Source of the DNA: Bacteroidales bacterium
GTDB taxonomy: Bacteria; Bacteroidota; Bacteroidia; Bacteroidales; Paludibacteraceae
Length of the DNA: 64,000 nt
Direction of reading: 5' to 3'
Assembly (NCBI GenBank): GCA_015061115.1
Contig: SUXE01000017.1
Location: 43,692-107,691, forward strand
Position 1 is the stretch's first letter; each line of letters opens with the position of its first letter. The position numbers were made by a program, and so were the translations under genes. The notes under the pieces were generated by a model. The model had not been told where the DNA came from. It made no database searches and was given only the letters and a program-made list of their open reading frames with translations. Positions 9,437-17,984 of this stretch are shown piece after piece.

Positions 9437-10657
9437 CTATCCAAGTCTCTTCATGGCTTCGATTGTAGCGTCTTTGTCTCCCAACGCAGAGAATCGTATA
9501 TATCCTTCTCCACTGACTCCAAATCCGACACCAGGAGTGGCAACAATATTCTTCTCCTTCAACAAGTAATCAAAGAAACTCCACGAATCCATTCCGTCAG
9601 GCGTCTTTGCCCAAACATACGGACTGTTTTTGCCTCCGAACACAGTATAACCGGCAGCTTCAAGACCATTTCTGATTATCTTGGCATTGGTTATATAATA
9701 ATCGATCATATCCTTCACCTGTCTCTTTCCTTCCTCACTGTAGACAGCCTCAGCCGCACGCTGGATAACGTATGCAGTGCCATTGAATTTTGTGCACTGG
9801 CGACGGTTCCATAACTTATTCAACTGAACTTTCTCCCCCTTCTCATTTGTTGCCAAAACACTCTTTGGAATGATAGTCAAACCGCATCTCGTGCCTGTGA
9901 AACCAGCAGTCTTTGAGAAACTACGGAATTCAATAGCACATTTCTTTGCACCCTCAATCTCATATATCGAATGAGGCACATCAGCCTCCTGAATGAAAGC
10001 CTCGTATGCAGCGTCGAACAAGATCAAAGCATCGTTAGCTAGAGCATACTTCACCCACTCAGCAAGTTGCGACTTAGTCAATGTTGTGCCAGTAGGATTG
10101 TTTGGGAAACAGAGATAGATCACATCCACTTTCTCTTTTGGAAGTTCAGGCACAAAACCATTCTCTGCCGTGCATGGAAGATAAACGATCTTGCTCCAAC
10201 GTCCGTCAGCAAGCAAATCACCAGCTCTTCCAGCCATCACATTCGTGTCGACATAAACAGGATAAACAGGATCTGTGACAGCCACAATATTTCCCAACCC
10301 AAGAATATCACCTATATTACCAGTATCACTCTTTGCACCGTCGCTGATGAAAACCTCATCACTTTCAAGAGATACTCCACGAGGTTCAAAATCATTCTTT
10401 ATAATTGTATCAATCAAGAATTTATATCCCTGTTCAGGACCATATCCTCGGAAAGTAGACTGGTTTGCCATCTCATCCACTGCCTTATGCATAGCCTTTA
10501 TGACCGCGTCGCACAATGGCAAAGTAACATCGCCAATTCCCATGCGGATAATTTGTGCAGACGGATTAGACTCTTTATATGCAGCCACTCTCTTTGCTAT
10601 CTCAGAAAACAGATAACTGCCTGGCAGTTTCTGAAAATTATCATTAATCGTTACCAT
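9437..10657 (-). CDS. dapL: LL-diaminopimelate aminotransferase
   Basis: A 406-residue class I/II PLP aminotransferase that converts tetrahydrodipicolinate directly to LL-diaminopimelate for lysine and peptidoglycan, bypassing the succinylase route. PLP residues are visible: NNPTG (~186-190), D215 in FDAAYEA, and the Schiff-base lysine K249 in SFSKTAGF with R257 following. The N-terminal [13 protein letters not shown] and the FISDGAKSD segment (~103-111) are characteristic of DapL rather than generic aspartate aminotransferases. Length is normal. dapF lies 25 bases upstream in the same direction and performs the next step, so the two form an operon ending at the terminator near 9350. Confidence 0.96.
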   Translation of the reverse strand: MVTINDNFQKLPGSYLFSEIAKRVAAYKESNPSAQIIRMGIGDVTLPLCDAVIKAMHKAVDEMANQSTFRGYGPEQGYKFLIDTIIKNDFEPRGVSLESDEVFISDGAKSDTGNIGDILGLGNIVAVTDPVYPVYVDTNVMAGRAGDLLADGRWSKIVYLPCTAENGFVPELPKEKVDVIYLCFPNNPTGTTLTKSQLAEWVKYALANDALILFDAAYEAFIQEADVPHSIYEIEGAKKCAIEFRSFSKTAGFTGTRCGLTIIPKSVLATNEKGEKVQLNKLWNRRQCTKFNGTAYVIQRAAEAVYSEEGKRQVKDMIDYYITNAKIIRNGLEAAGYTVFGGKNSPYVWAKTPDGMDSWSFFDYLLKEKNIVATPGVGFGVSGEGYIRFSALGDKDATIEAMKRLG

Positions 10658-10682
10658 ATACCAACTTATCTGAATTGTATAA

Positions 10683-11516
10683 TCAAATTTCTACTTCACC
10701 CTCAAAAACAGTCGTTGCAGGACCGGTCATGTAGACGTGATTGTCTTCCCCACTCCATTTTATATGAAGGTCACCGCCTCGCAGTTTCACACAAACATCA
10801 CGGTCTGTCAATCCATTTAGGATACAAGCCACAGCAACAGCGCAAGCACCTGTGCCACAAGCCATTGTCTCGCCTGCTCCACGTTCCCACACTCTCATCT
10901 TCACTTCTGAACGATTATGAACCTCAACAAACTCGGTATTTGTTTTGCGAGGAAATACAGGATGACACTCGTATGATGGACCAATCTTCTCAAGATCCAA
11001 CGAGTCGACATTGTCTACAAAAATCACAGAATGAGGATTTCCCATACTGACACAGGTAGTCATATTTGTTTTGCCTAACACCTCGATCGGCTGGCTGACC
11101 ACCGTCGGCAAATCAAATGTGGTCGGTATATCCAAGCCATTCAATATCGGCTCACCCATATCCACCGTCACCGTATCAACCTTTCCGTCTACAACATGAA
11201 AATCAAGGATTTTAACTCCTGCAAGAGTTTCAAGAGACACTTTTGTCTTATTTGTCAGACCCTTATCATATACATATTTGCCGACACAACGTGATGCATT
11301 ACCACACATCTCCGCCTCCGAACCGTCAGAGTTGAACATACGCATTCTAAAATCACACGTCTTGCTTGGCAAAATAATCACGATACCGTCGGAACCGATA
11401 CCTGTGTGACGGTCACTCAACTTAATAGCCGTCTCACTCAGATTGTCTATCTTTTCAGTCGCTCCATTGATATAAATGTAATCGTTGGAGATTCCATGCA
11501 TTTTAGTAAACTTCAT
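10683..11516 (-). CDS. dapF: Diaminopimelate epimerase
   Basis: Converts LL- to meso-diaminopimelate, the product of DapL. The two catalytic cysteines are seen in [10 protein letters not shown] (C71) and [10 protein letters not shown] (C220). From ATG 11516 the protein has 277 residues and begins [13 protein letters not shown], typical of the family. An upstream ATG at 11540 would add eight residues (MNWKRRRA), but those codons contain the ribosome-binding sequence AAAGGAGGAG, so 11516 is preferred. A perfect 10-bp hairpin lies in the leader. It is cotranscribed with dapL. Confidence 0.95.
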   Translation of the reverse strand: MKFTKMHGISNDYIYINGATEKIDNLSETAIKLSDRHTGIGSDGIVIILPSKTCDFRMRMFNSDGSEAEMCGNASRCVGKYVYDKGLTNKTKVSLETLAGVKILDFHVVDGKVDTVTVDMGEPILNGLDIPTTFDLPTVVSQPIEVLGKTNMTTCVSMGNPHSVIFVDNVDSLDLEKIGPSYECHPVFPRKTNTEFVEVHNRSEVKMRVWERGAGETMACGTGACAVAVACILNGLTDRDVCVKLRGGDLHIKWSGEDNHVYMTGPATTVFEGEVEI

Positions 11517-11547
11517 CGCTCTCCTCCTTTTCCAGTTCATTTTATAA

Positions 11548-11575
11548 GGGGCAATCCATCAAATAGGATTGCCCC
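11548..11575. promoter_or_regulatory. Perfect hairpin in the dapF leader
   Basis: GGGGCAATCC (11548-11557) and GGATTGCCCC (11566-11575) form a 10-bp stem with an 8-base loop, 32 bases upstream of the dapF start. There is no T tract on either side, so a simple terminator is unlikely; a leader structure or repeat remnant fits better. Confidence 0.55.
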
Positions 11576-12009
11576 ATTAAATTCGGTTCGCTTTACGTTT
11601 TTTTCCTACTGCATAGCAGTTACAATTTATAAACGCATAGCTCGTTTTATGTTCAATCCGTTCTACTTTCCGTTCGTTTTACAATGCAAAAATAAGGCTA
11701 TTTGAGCATCCGTATGTGATTTCATTTGCATTTATATAAGAAAAACGTACCTACTTTTAAAACAAAAGCAAAGAGATATAATTTAATTTCATTTTGTAAG
11801 CAAAACAACAAAATAAGTTTCATTATATTATAAATCAAATATACAATACTTTCACACACATTTTATGTTAAAAAAATATAACGGACGTTTAGTACACAAA
11901 CTTTATACATTTAGTCGTTTTAGTCAACAAATAATAGTTGTTTGATGATAATTTTGCAAATGGCTTTATGTAAATTTGCAAAAGTAAAACAGCGTGTATA
12001 CATAACGAT
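11576..12009. other. Divergent intergenic region dapF / tolC
   Basis: An AT-rich spacer between diverging operons. A minus-strand TATTTTTG (11694-11687) is a candidate -7 box for dapF-dapL, with a weak -33. A plus-strand TAAATTTG (11971-11978) is a candidate -7 box for the tolC operon, with TTTG at 11953-11956 (spacing only 14) or 11941-11944. No coding frame or RNA gene was recognised. Confidence 0.5.
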
Positions 12010-13596
12010 ATGAGAAGACAAATAATTTCAGTACTAACAGCATTGGTATGCAGTATCCAATTAACAAACGCAGAGACGCATGTGTTGACTCTTGACAGCT
12101 GCCGTGCATTGGCTATCCGAAACAACAACGACTTGAAAATGGCTGATGCAAAGAAACAGAAAGCCTACTACGACAGAAAAGCAGCATTCACAAAGTTTTT
12201 ACCACGCATCACCGCCACCGGAGCATACATCCTTTCATCTAGAGACATCAGTCTTCTTTCCGAGGAGACTCAAGACAAGCTAAACAATCTTGGCACAAAC
12301 GCTGGAGCAGCTATGGGGCAGAGCATGCAACAGATGTCCCAACAAGGAATGCAGCAAATGATGCAAGAGGCGATGCAAAATCCAGCATTGCTTCAGATGA
12401 TGATGCAGAATCCACAGCTAGCACAGATGATGCAAAGCATGCCTGGCATGGCTCAAAACATGACTCAAGGCATGGCAAACAATTTGTCTTCTGCCATGGC
12501 TCCCAAACTAAATGCCATAGGTTCGGATATCGTAAAAGAATTTGAAATAGACAACACCAACGTCGGTGTCATCTCCGTGATGCTGACTCAACCTTTATAT
12601 ATGGGTGGTAAAATCGCAGCCTACCATAATATAATGAAGAAAGTGGAGCAGTTAAACACCGCCCAAGCAGTCGGAAAGGAGAACGACGTGATAGTTGAGA
12701 CAGACGAAGCCTACTGGAGAATCGTCGGACTACAGTCGAAGAAGAGATTGGCAGAAAGCTATCTCCGCACCATCGACACTCTTAATAAAGATGTGGACAG
12801 ACTTATCGAAGCCGGATTCGCGACCAAAGCAGACGGTCTGAAAGTAAAAGTCAAACTGAATGAAGCCAAAGTATCAGTGATCCAGGTGGAGAACGGAATC
12901 ACCCTATCTAAAATGTTACTCTGCCAGATTTGTGGACTTGACATGAACTCCGACATCGAGCTTGCAGACATCAATATCGACGCGGAAGGTTTCGTAGTGC
13001 CAGAGACATCATCCGCAGCCAACGTAGAAGAGGCTCTGAACGCACGATATGAGATGCAAAGTCTTGCTCTTGCAAAAGAGATTGGTGAAGAGAAGGTGAA
13101 GATCGCAAGAAGCGAATACCTTCCTACATTGGCTCTTATGGGTGGATACACAACAACAAACCCATCCGCATTCGATGGAATCAAAAACGAGTTCGGTGGA
13201 ATGTGGAACGTAGGTGTCGTATTGAAAGTGCCTGTTGTCACTTGTGGAGAGAGAATATACAAGGTGAGAGCGGCTAAGGAAGAGGCTAGAATCGCTGAAT
13301 ACCAGTACGACGAGGCTAAAGAGAAGATCACATTGCAAGTCAACCAGAACATGCAGAAGGTGACAGAAGCCAGCCAACGTCTCCAGACGGCAAAAGAGAG
13401 TTTGAAAGAGGCTCATGAAAACCTTCGTTATGCTGAGGTAGGATTGAAAGAGGGAATGATCCCTGTCGCAGACGTTCTTCAAGCTGAGACAGCACTACTA
13501 AAAGCACAAAGCACAGCAGTAGAGGCTGAAATCGACCTTCTATTGGCAGACTTGTATTTGAAGAAATCACTCGGCAAAATACAGATGCCCCACTAA
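12010..13596 (+). CDS. TolC-family outer-membrane channel with Met/Gln-rich insertion
   Basis: A 528-residue outer-membrane efflux protein. A signal peptide (cleavage after TNA, residue ~21) is followed by paired coiled-coil hairpin repeats: LTLDSCRALAIRNN starts the first half and a second repeat begins near residue 345. Between about residues 102 and 163 is a low-complexity insert with some 17 methionines and many glutamines (for example NPALLQMMMQNPQLAQMMQ), which is not part of the normal TolC fold. It is the first gene of an export operon with an HlyD-type adaptor and two ABC-2 permeases, so it should form the outer-membrane exit duct. The substrate is unknown. Confidence 0.9.
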   Translation: MRRQIISVLTALVCSIQLTNAETHVLTLDSCRALAIRNNNDLKMADAKKQKAYYDRKAAFTKFLPRITATGAYILSSRDISLLSEETQDKLNNLGTNAGAAMGQSMQQMSQQGMQQMMQEAMQNPALLQMMMQNPQLAQMMQSMPGMAQNMTQGMANNLSSAMAPKLNAIGSDIVKEFEIDNTNVGVISVMLTQPLYMGGKIAAYHNIMKKVEQLNTAQAVGKENDVIVETDEAYWRIVGLQSKKRLAESYLRTIDTLNKDVDRLIEAGFATKADGLKVKVKLNEAKVSVIQVENGITLSKMLLCQICGLDMNSDIELADINIDAEGFVVPETSSAANVEEALNARYEMQSLALAKEIGEEKVKIARSEYLPTLALMGGYTTTNPSAFDGIKNEFGGMWNVGVVLKVPVVTCGERIYKVRAAKEEARIAEYQYDEAKEKITLQVNQNMQKVTEASQRLQTAKESLKEAHENLRYAEVGLKEGMIPVADVLQAETALLKAQSTAVEAEIDLLLADLYLKKSLGKIQMPH

Positions 13597-13686
13597 ATAA
13601 TTAACATTCGTCAATGTCAGCAATCTTCGTCAACATTGGCGAAAAGCGAAAAACAAAAAAAGTAAACAAAATAAAAACACAATAAG

Positions 13687-14655
13687 ATGAAAAATAACGG
13701 TGTGATCATTATCGCGATCATTGTAATCGTCGTAATTCTATCAGTAATTCTAATTGGATTAACTCATTCGACTCCAGAACCAGTCATTCAGGGAGAAGTT
13801 GAAATATCAGACTATCGTTTGTCTTCTAAGGTTCCTTCTCGTGTGATGGAGATCAAAGTGAAGGAGGGAGACTTCGTAAAGAAGGGAGACACAGTTGCTA
13901 TCATGGAGGCTCCTGAAGTTGCAGCCAAGCTGTCTCAGGCAGAAGCCGCAAGACGTGCAGCACAGGCATTGCAGAACAAGGCTCAGGCAGGCACACGCAG
14001 TGAGCAGATTGAGGCTGCATACGAAATGTGGCAGAAGGCAAAAGCTGGACTTGATGTTTACGAGAAGACATACCAGAGAGTCGAGAAACTATACAACGAA
14101 GGTGTGATCGCAGCACAGAAGAAAGATGAGGCTTACGCTCAACTTGAAGCAGCCAAAGCTACAGAGAAAGCAGCCAAATCACAGTATGACATGGCTATGA
14201 ACGGTGCCCAGAAAGAGGACAAGGATGCCGCTGCCGCTCAGGTGGCAAGAGCAAGAGGAGCTATCGCAGAAGTGAACTCATATATCAACGAGACTATCAT
14301 CCGTGCTTTGGCTGACGGTGTTGTGACTGAGATTTTCCCTGAAGAGGGCGAGTTGGTCGGTTCAGGAGCCCCAATCATGAATGTGGCTAAAGCCGACGGT
14401 GCTTATCTAACATTCAATATCCGTGAAGATTTGCTAAAGGGATTTGAGATTGGCAAGACAGTCAACGTCTACATTCCTGCAAAAGACACTACAATCAACG
14501 CCACTGTAAGCGGAATGAAGAATGTAGGCAGCTACGCAGTATGGAAAGCAACAAAAGCACTTGGACAGTACGATCTTAAGACATTCGAGGTAAAGATGCG
14601 TCCAGAGTCTCAGAATCTGCAGTTGGCAGCAGGAATGAGTGCGATCATAAAATAA
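13687..14655 (+). CDS. HlyD/MFP-family periplasmic adaptor
   Basis: A 322-residue membrane-fusion protein linking inner-membrane transporter and TolC. One N-terminal membrane helix (~8-26) precedes a biotinyl-lipoyl half (VPSRVMEIKVKEGDFVKKGD, ~49-68). An Ala/Gln-rich coiled-coil hairpin (~75-190) and the second lipoyl half and beta-barrel (ADGVVTEIFPEEGELV) follow. The layout resembles YbhG/YhiI-type adaptors. It lies 90 bases after tolC and 11 before the first permease, consistent with one operon. Confidence 0.92.
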   Translation: MKNNGVIIIAIIVIVVILSVILIGLTHSTPEPVIQGEVEISDYRLSSKVPSRVMEIKVKEGDFVKKGDTVAIMEAPEVAAKLSQAEAARRAAQALQNKAQAGTRSEQIEAAYEMWQKAKAGLDVYEKTYQRVEKLYNEGVIAAQKKDEAYAQLEAAKATEKAAKSQYDMAMNGAQKEDKDAAAAQVARARGAIAEVNSYINETIIRALADGVVTEIFPEEGELVGSGAPIMNVAKADGAYLTFNIREDLLKGFEIGKTVNVYIPAKDTTINATVSGMKNVGSYAVWKATKALGQYDLKTFEVKMRPESQNLQLAAGMSAIIK

Positions 14656-14666
14656 ACTAAAAGAGT

Positions 14667-15848
14667 ATGGATATAAAGTCAATTTTTAGCAGATTAAAAA
14701 AGTTGGCTATTAGAGAGGCCGAGATATCAAGACGTCGTCCGCTCTACCTATTCTGTATGCTTATTGCCCCCGTCTTCTTCAGTTTCATGTTTATCAACGT
14801 GATGGAAGAAGGAGCCCCAGATGAGATTCCTGCAGCTGTGGTCGACGACGATGACAGCCAGGTGTCACGCACGCTTCTACGTACACTTGACGCCATGCAG
14901 GAGACAAACCTGACAGTGAAATACAAAAATTTCTCCGATGCCAAGGATGCCCTACGTAAAGGAGAGGTTTTCGCAATTGTGCATGTGCCACAGGGACTAT
15001 CCGAAAAAGCACTTACACAACGCACTCCTACAATCTATTTCTACACCAACGACGCATACTTCTTGGCTGGATCATTCCTTTTCAAGAACATGAAGGTGTT
15101 AGGAGAGTTGTCGGGGCTTGCGATCACCAAAGCGACACTGTCAGCTAAAGGTTTGGATGACGACAGGATAATGGGATTGATTCAGCCTATAACAGTTGAG
15201 TCACACCCGTTGAACAATCCTTCGCTCAACTATTCCATCTATCTGACTAACATGTTTATACCAGCGATATTGCTTCTTATAATATTCATTGCGACATGTT
15301 ATTCGATCGGTTTGGAATGGAAACGAGGCACACAGAAGAAATGGTATAAAGATGCAGGAGAGAATGTAGTGATTGCATTAGCTGGAAAACTATTGCCACA
15401 GACAGCAGTCTACATGCTGATGTTCGCATTCATGGACGTCTATCTCTACAGAATCAACGGATTCCCGATCGCATGCCCGTTGCTTCGACTGCTTGGCATA
15501 CAGCTGTTGGTGACACTCGCGTCGCAAGCATTCTCTACAGCCATCTTCGGAATACTAGCCGGACAGATGCGATTGGCAATGAGTGTTGCGTCTCTGCTCG
15601 GAGTGTTGTCAATCTCATTGTGCGGATTCACATTCCCTGTCATGGCAATGCCCAAAATCATGGAGGCGATCTCATGGCTGCTGCCATTACGCCACTATTA
15701 TCTGATATATGTCAACCAAGTGCTCGACGGATATTCCATCATCTATGTATGGAAATCATTCGCGATACTTGTGGCAATACTCGGACTTCCTCTGCTTTTC
15801 ATCAAAGTGTATGAGAAAGCATTCAACGAGGTGAATTACAAAGCATAA
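14667..15848 (+). CDS. ABC-2 type transporter permease (first)
   Basis: A 393-residue ABC-2 permease of the YbhR/YbhS type. It has an N-terminal transmembrane helix (~26-44), then a periplasmic domain to ~190 (VVDDDDSQVSRTLLRTLD near its start), then five or six C-terminal membrane helices, including the LCGFTFPVMAMP loop common in this family. It overlaps nothing and is followed 11 bases later by a paralogous permease, so the two likely form a heterodimer. No ATPase domain is present in this protein or its neighbours. Confidence 0.9.
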   Translation: MDIKSIFSRLKKLAIREAEISRRRPLYLFCMLIAPVFFSFMFINVMEEGAPDEIPAAVVDDDDSQVSRTLLRTLDAMQETNLTVKYKNFSDAKDALRKGEVFAIVHVPQGLSEKALTQRTPTIYFYTNDAYFLAGSFLFKNMKVLGELSGLAITKATLSAKGLDDDRIMGLIQPITVESHPLNNPSLNYSIYLTNMFIPAILLLIIFIATCYSIGLEWKRGTQKKWYKDAGENVVIALAGKLLPQTAVYMLMFAFMDVYLYRINGFPIACPLLRLLGIQLLVTLASQAFSTAIFGILAGQMRLAMSVASLLGVLSISLCGFTFPVMAMPKIMEAISWLLPLRHYYLIYVNQVLDGYSIIYVWKSFAILVAILGLPLLFIKVYEKAFNEVNYKA

Positions 15849-15859
15849 AAAAGACAAAG

Positions 15860-17017
15860 ATGAAGATACTTCAAATATGCTATAATGAGTTTAAGGAGAT
15901 TTTTTCCGACGTCGGTATCGTGATCTTCGTGATCATCCTTCCGCTCGCATACCCTTTGCTCTACGCCTACATCTACGACAACGAAGTGGTGAGAGAGGTT
16001 CCTGTGGTAGTGGAGGACGACAGTCAGACCAACACAAGCCGAGAGTTCCTACGTCGCTGTGACGCGTCGCCAGATATCAAAATCATCTCGCACGCCACAG
16101 GAATGGAGAATGCCCGCACATATCTCGAAAGCATGAATGCCTACGGTATCATACGTATTCCACGTGAATTTTCCAACGACATCGCGGCAGGTCGCCAAAC
16201 AGTGGTCGGTGTCTATTGTGACATGGCAAGCATGATGTACTACAAGAACCTGATGATCACCGTCGCTGTCGTGGCACAGAACATGAACAAAGAGATAAAA
16301 GTGAGCAAATTAGGAAGCTCCACCGACCGTGAGGCAGAGATTTCAGCCGCGCCTATAAACTACGAATCCAAAGCGATGTACAACCCGCAGAGCGGATATT
16401 CATCGTTCCTGATTCCTGCGGTGCTGATGCTTATCATCCAGCAATCTCTGATGTTGGGAATCGGAATGCACATGGGAGGAACACGTGAGCAGAACTTCGG
16501 TTTTGCTATTCCTAAAGGAGATCTGTACAGGAATCCCGTCTACATTTACCTTGGCAAGATGCTTGCCTATTTCATAATCTATATTGTAGACGCGGTATAT
16601 TTCTTCGCAGTAGTCAACAAGATATTCGGATTGCCACAGATGTCGACATTCGGCACATATCTCGCATGGATGGTACCATATCTGATCGCGTGCATATCAT
16701 ATTCAATATTGTTCTCAGTATTAGTGTACCGACGTGAGGACTGCATCATGCTGTTCGTGTTCTTAAGCTTGCCACTGATATTCATCTCAGGAATCAGCTG
16801 GCCAATCTCAGAGATACCACAAAAATGGTTGTATTTCTCATATCTGTTCCCGTCATCACTTGGAATACACGCATATGTCCGCACCAACACTATGGGTGCA
16901 TCAATCAATGACATAGCGTTCTACCACTGGGGATTGATCATACAGGCGGCAGTCTACACAAGTCTTTCGCTCATCTTCTACTATTGGCAGCTGAAGAAGA
17001 GAAAGATCGAAGAATAA
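15860..17017 (+). CDS. ABC-2 type transporter permease (second)
   Basis: A 385-residue paralogue of the preceding permease. The first helix is at ~19-39, followed by a periplasmic domain with the related VVVEDDSQTNTSREFLRRCD stretch, then C-terminal helices with FISGISWPISEIP, the family's conserved loop. It ends the tolC-hlyD-permease-permease operon, which is followed by a hairpin at 17038-17082. The missing ATP-binding subunit must be encoded elsewhere or the complex works differently. Confidence 0.9.
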   Translation: MKILQICYNEFKEIFSDVGIVIFVIILPLAYPLLYAYIYDNEVVREVPVVVEDDSQTNTSREFLRRCDASPDIKIISHATGMENARTYLESMNAYGIIRIPREFSNDIAAGRQTVVGVYCDMASMMYYKNLMITVAVVAQNMNKEIKVSKLGSSTDREAEISAAPINYESKAMYNPQSGYSSFLIPAVLMLIIQQSLMLGIGMHMGGTREQNFGFAIPKGDLYRNPVYIYLGKMLAYFIIYIVDAVYFFAVVNKIFGLPQMSTFGTYLAWMVPYLIACISYSILFSVLVYRREDCIMLFVFLSLPLIFISGISWPISEIPQKWLYFSYLFPSSLGIHAYVRTNTMGASINDIAFYHWGLIIQAAVYTSLSLIFYYWQLKKRKIEE

Positions 17018-17037
17018 CATTATTCCGTTTTGAATGT

Positions 17038-17082
17038 GATGGACAAGCTGGAATCCCTGTCCATCCAACGGATCATTTTTTT
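17038..17082 (+). terminator. Terminator after the export operon
   Basis: GATGGACA (17038-17045) pairs perfectly with TGTCCATC (17058-17065). A run of seven T follows about ten bases later, so termination is plausible but the spacing is loose. Confidence 0.5.
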
Positions 17083-17115
17083 ACAAATCAGGTCAAATAA
17101 TCCAAAAAAACGTAG

Positions 17116-17123
17116 TATTTTTG
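17116..17123 (+). promoter_or_regulatory. Candidate -7 box for nfnAB
   Basis: TATTTTTG matches TAnnTTTG 34 bases before the ATG at 17158. The -33 element is weak (TTAC around 17081). Confidence 0.45.
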
Positions 17124-17157
17124 TAAAAATTGACAAAACTAAAGCATTTTCTTACCA

Positions 17158-17976
17158 ATGAGTAAAATAGTAAGTAAGGAGTTCTTTTCAGAAAACGTGG
17201 TGAAACTGGAGGTTGAAGCCCCATTGATTGCCCGTTCGAGAAAAGCTGGACACTTCGTTATCGTGCGTGTTGACGCTAACGGAGAGCGTATTCCGTTGAC
17301 TATTGCGGATTCGGACACAGAGAAGGGTACAATTACTCTTGTGATTCAAAAAATCGGTGCATCGTCCACCAAAATCACCAATCTAAATGTTGGAGATGAG
17401 TTATTGGATGTAGTAGGTCCGCTTGGTAAGGCAACCCATATCGAGAAATTCGGAACAGTGGTATGTTCTGGCGGTGGTGTAGGTGTAGCCCCACTTCTTC
17501 CTATCATCAAGGCTATGAAGGCTGCAGGCAACAAGGTTATCTCAGTGTTGGCAGCCCGCACAAAAGATCTTGTCATCCTTGAGGAGCAAGTACGTGAGTA
17601 TTCAGACGAGGTTGTGATCATGACAGACGACGGTTCATACGGCAAGGCTGGTCGTGTGACAGACGGAATCGAAGAGATCGCAAAACGTGAGAAGATTGAT
17701 CTATGTGTGACAATCGGACCAGCGATCATGATGAAATTCGTGTCGTTGCTAACAAAGAAATATGATATCCCTACAGTAGCGTCGCTTAACACAATCATGG
17801 TCGACGGAACAGGAATGTGTGGCGCATGCCGAATAACAGTAGGTGGCAAAACAAAGTTTGTGTGCGTTGACGGTCCAGAGTTCGACGCCCACCAGGTAGA
17901 TTTCGATGAGATGCTTATGCGTCTTGGCGCTTACAGAGAGCAGGAGCAGGAGGCAAAAGCAAAAATAGCAAAGTAA
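17158..17976 (+). CDS. nfnA: NADH-dependent ferredoxin:NADP oxidoreductase small subunit (SudB/PyrK-like)
   Basis: A 272-residue FAD/NAD-binding protein of the dihydroorotate-dehydrogenase electron-transfer type. An N-terminal flavin domain (RIPLTIAD, ~43-50, binds FAD) precedes the NAD domain (CSGGGVGVAPLLP, ~103-115). The C-terminal iron-sulfur motif is MCGACRITVGGK followed by VCVDGPEFD. Immediately followed (8-bp gap) by the large glutamate-synthase-like subunit, it matches the NfnAB/SudAB pair, which couples NADH, NADPH and ferredoxin by flavin-based electron bifurcation. Lack of a pyrD gene nearby argues against PyrK. Confidence 0.9.
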   Translation: MSKIVSKEFFSENVVKLEVEAPLIARSRKAGHFVIVRVDANGERIPLTIADSDTEKGTITLVIQKIGASSTKITNLNVGDELLDVVGPLGKATHIEKFGTVVCSGGGVGVAPLLPIIKAMKAAGNKVISVLAARTKDLVILEEQVREYSDEVVIMTDDGSYGKAGRVTDGIEEIAKREKIDLCVTIGPAIMMKFVSLLTKKYDIPTVASLNTIMVDGTGMCGACRITVGGKTKFVCVDGPEFDAHQVDFDEMLMRLGAYREQEQEAKAKIAK

Positions 17977-17984
17977 AGAAGATT

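Noticed and set aside
10067..11050. Plus-strand 327-codon frame across dapL/dapF
   Set aside because: It is antisense to two strongly supported genes whose motifs are intact, and shows no family signature.
17158..17976. PyrK (dihydroorotate dehydrogenase subunit)
   Set aside because: The partner is the glutamate-synthase-like subunit, not PyrD, so NfnA/SudB is the better reading.
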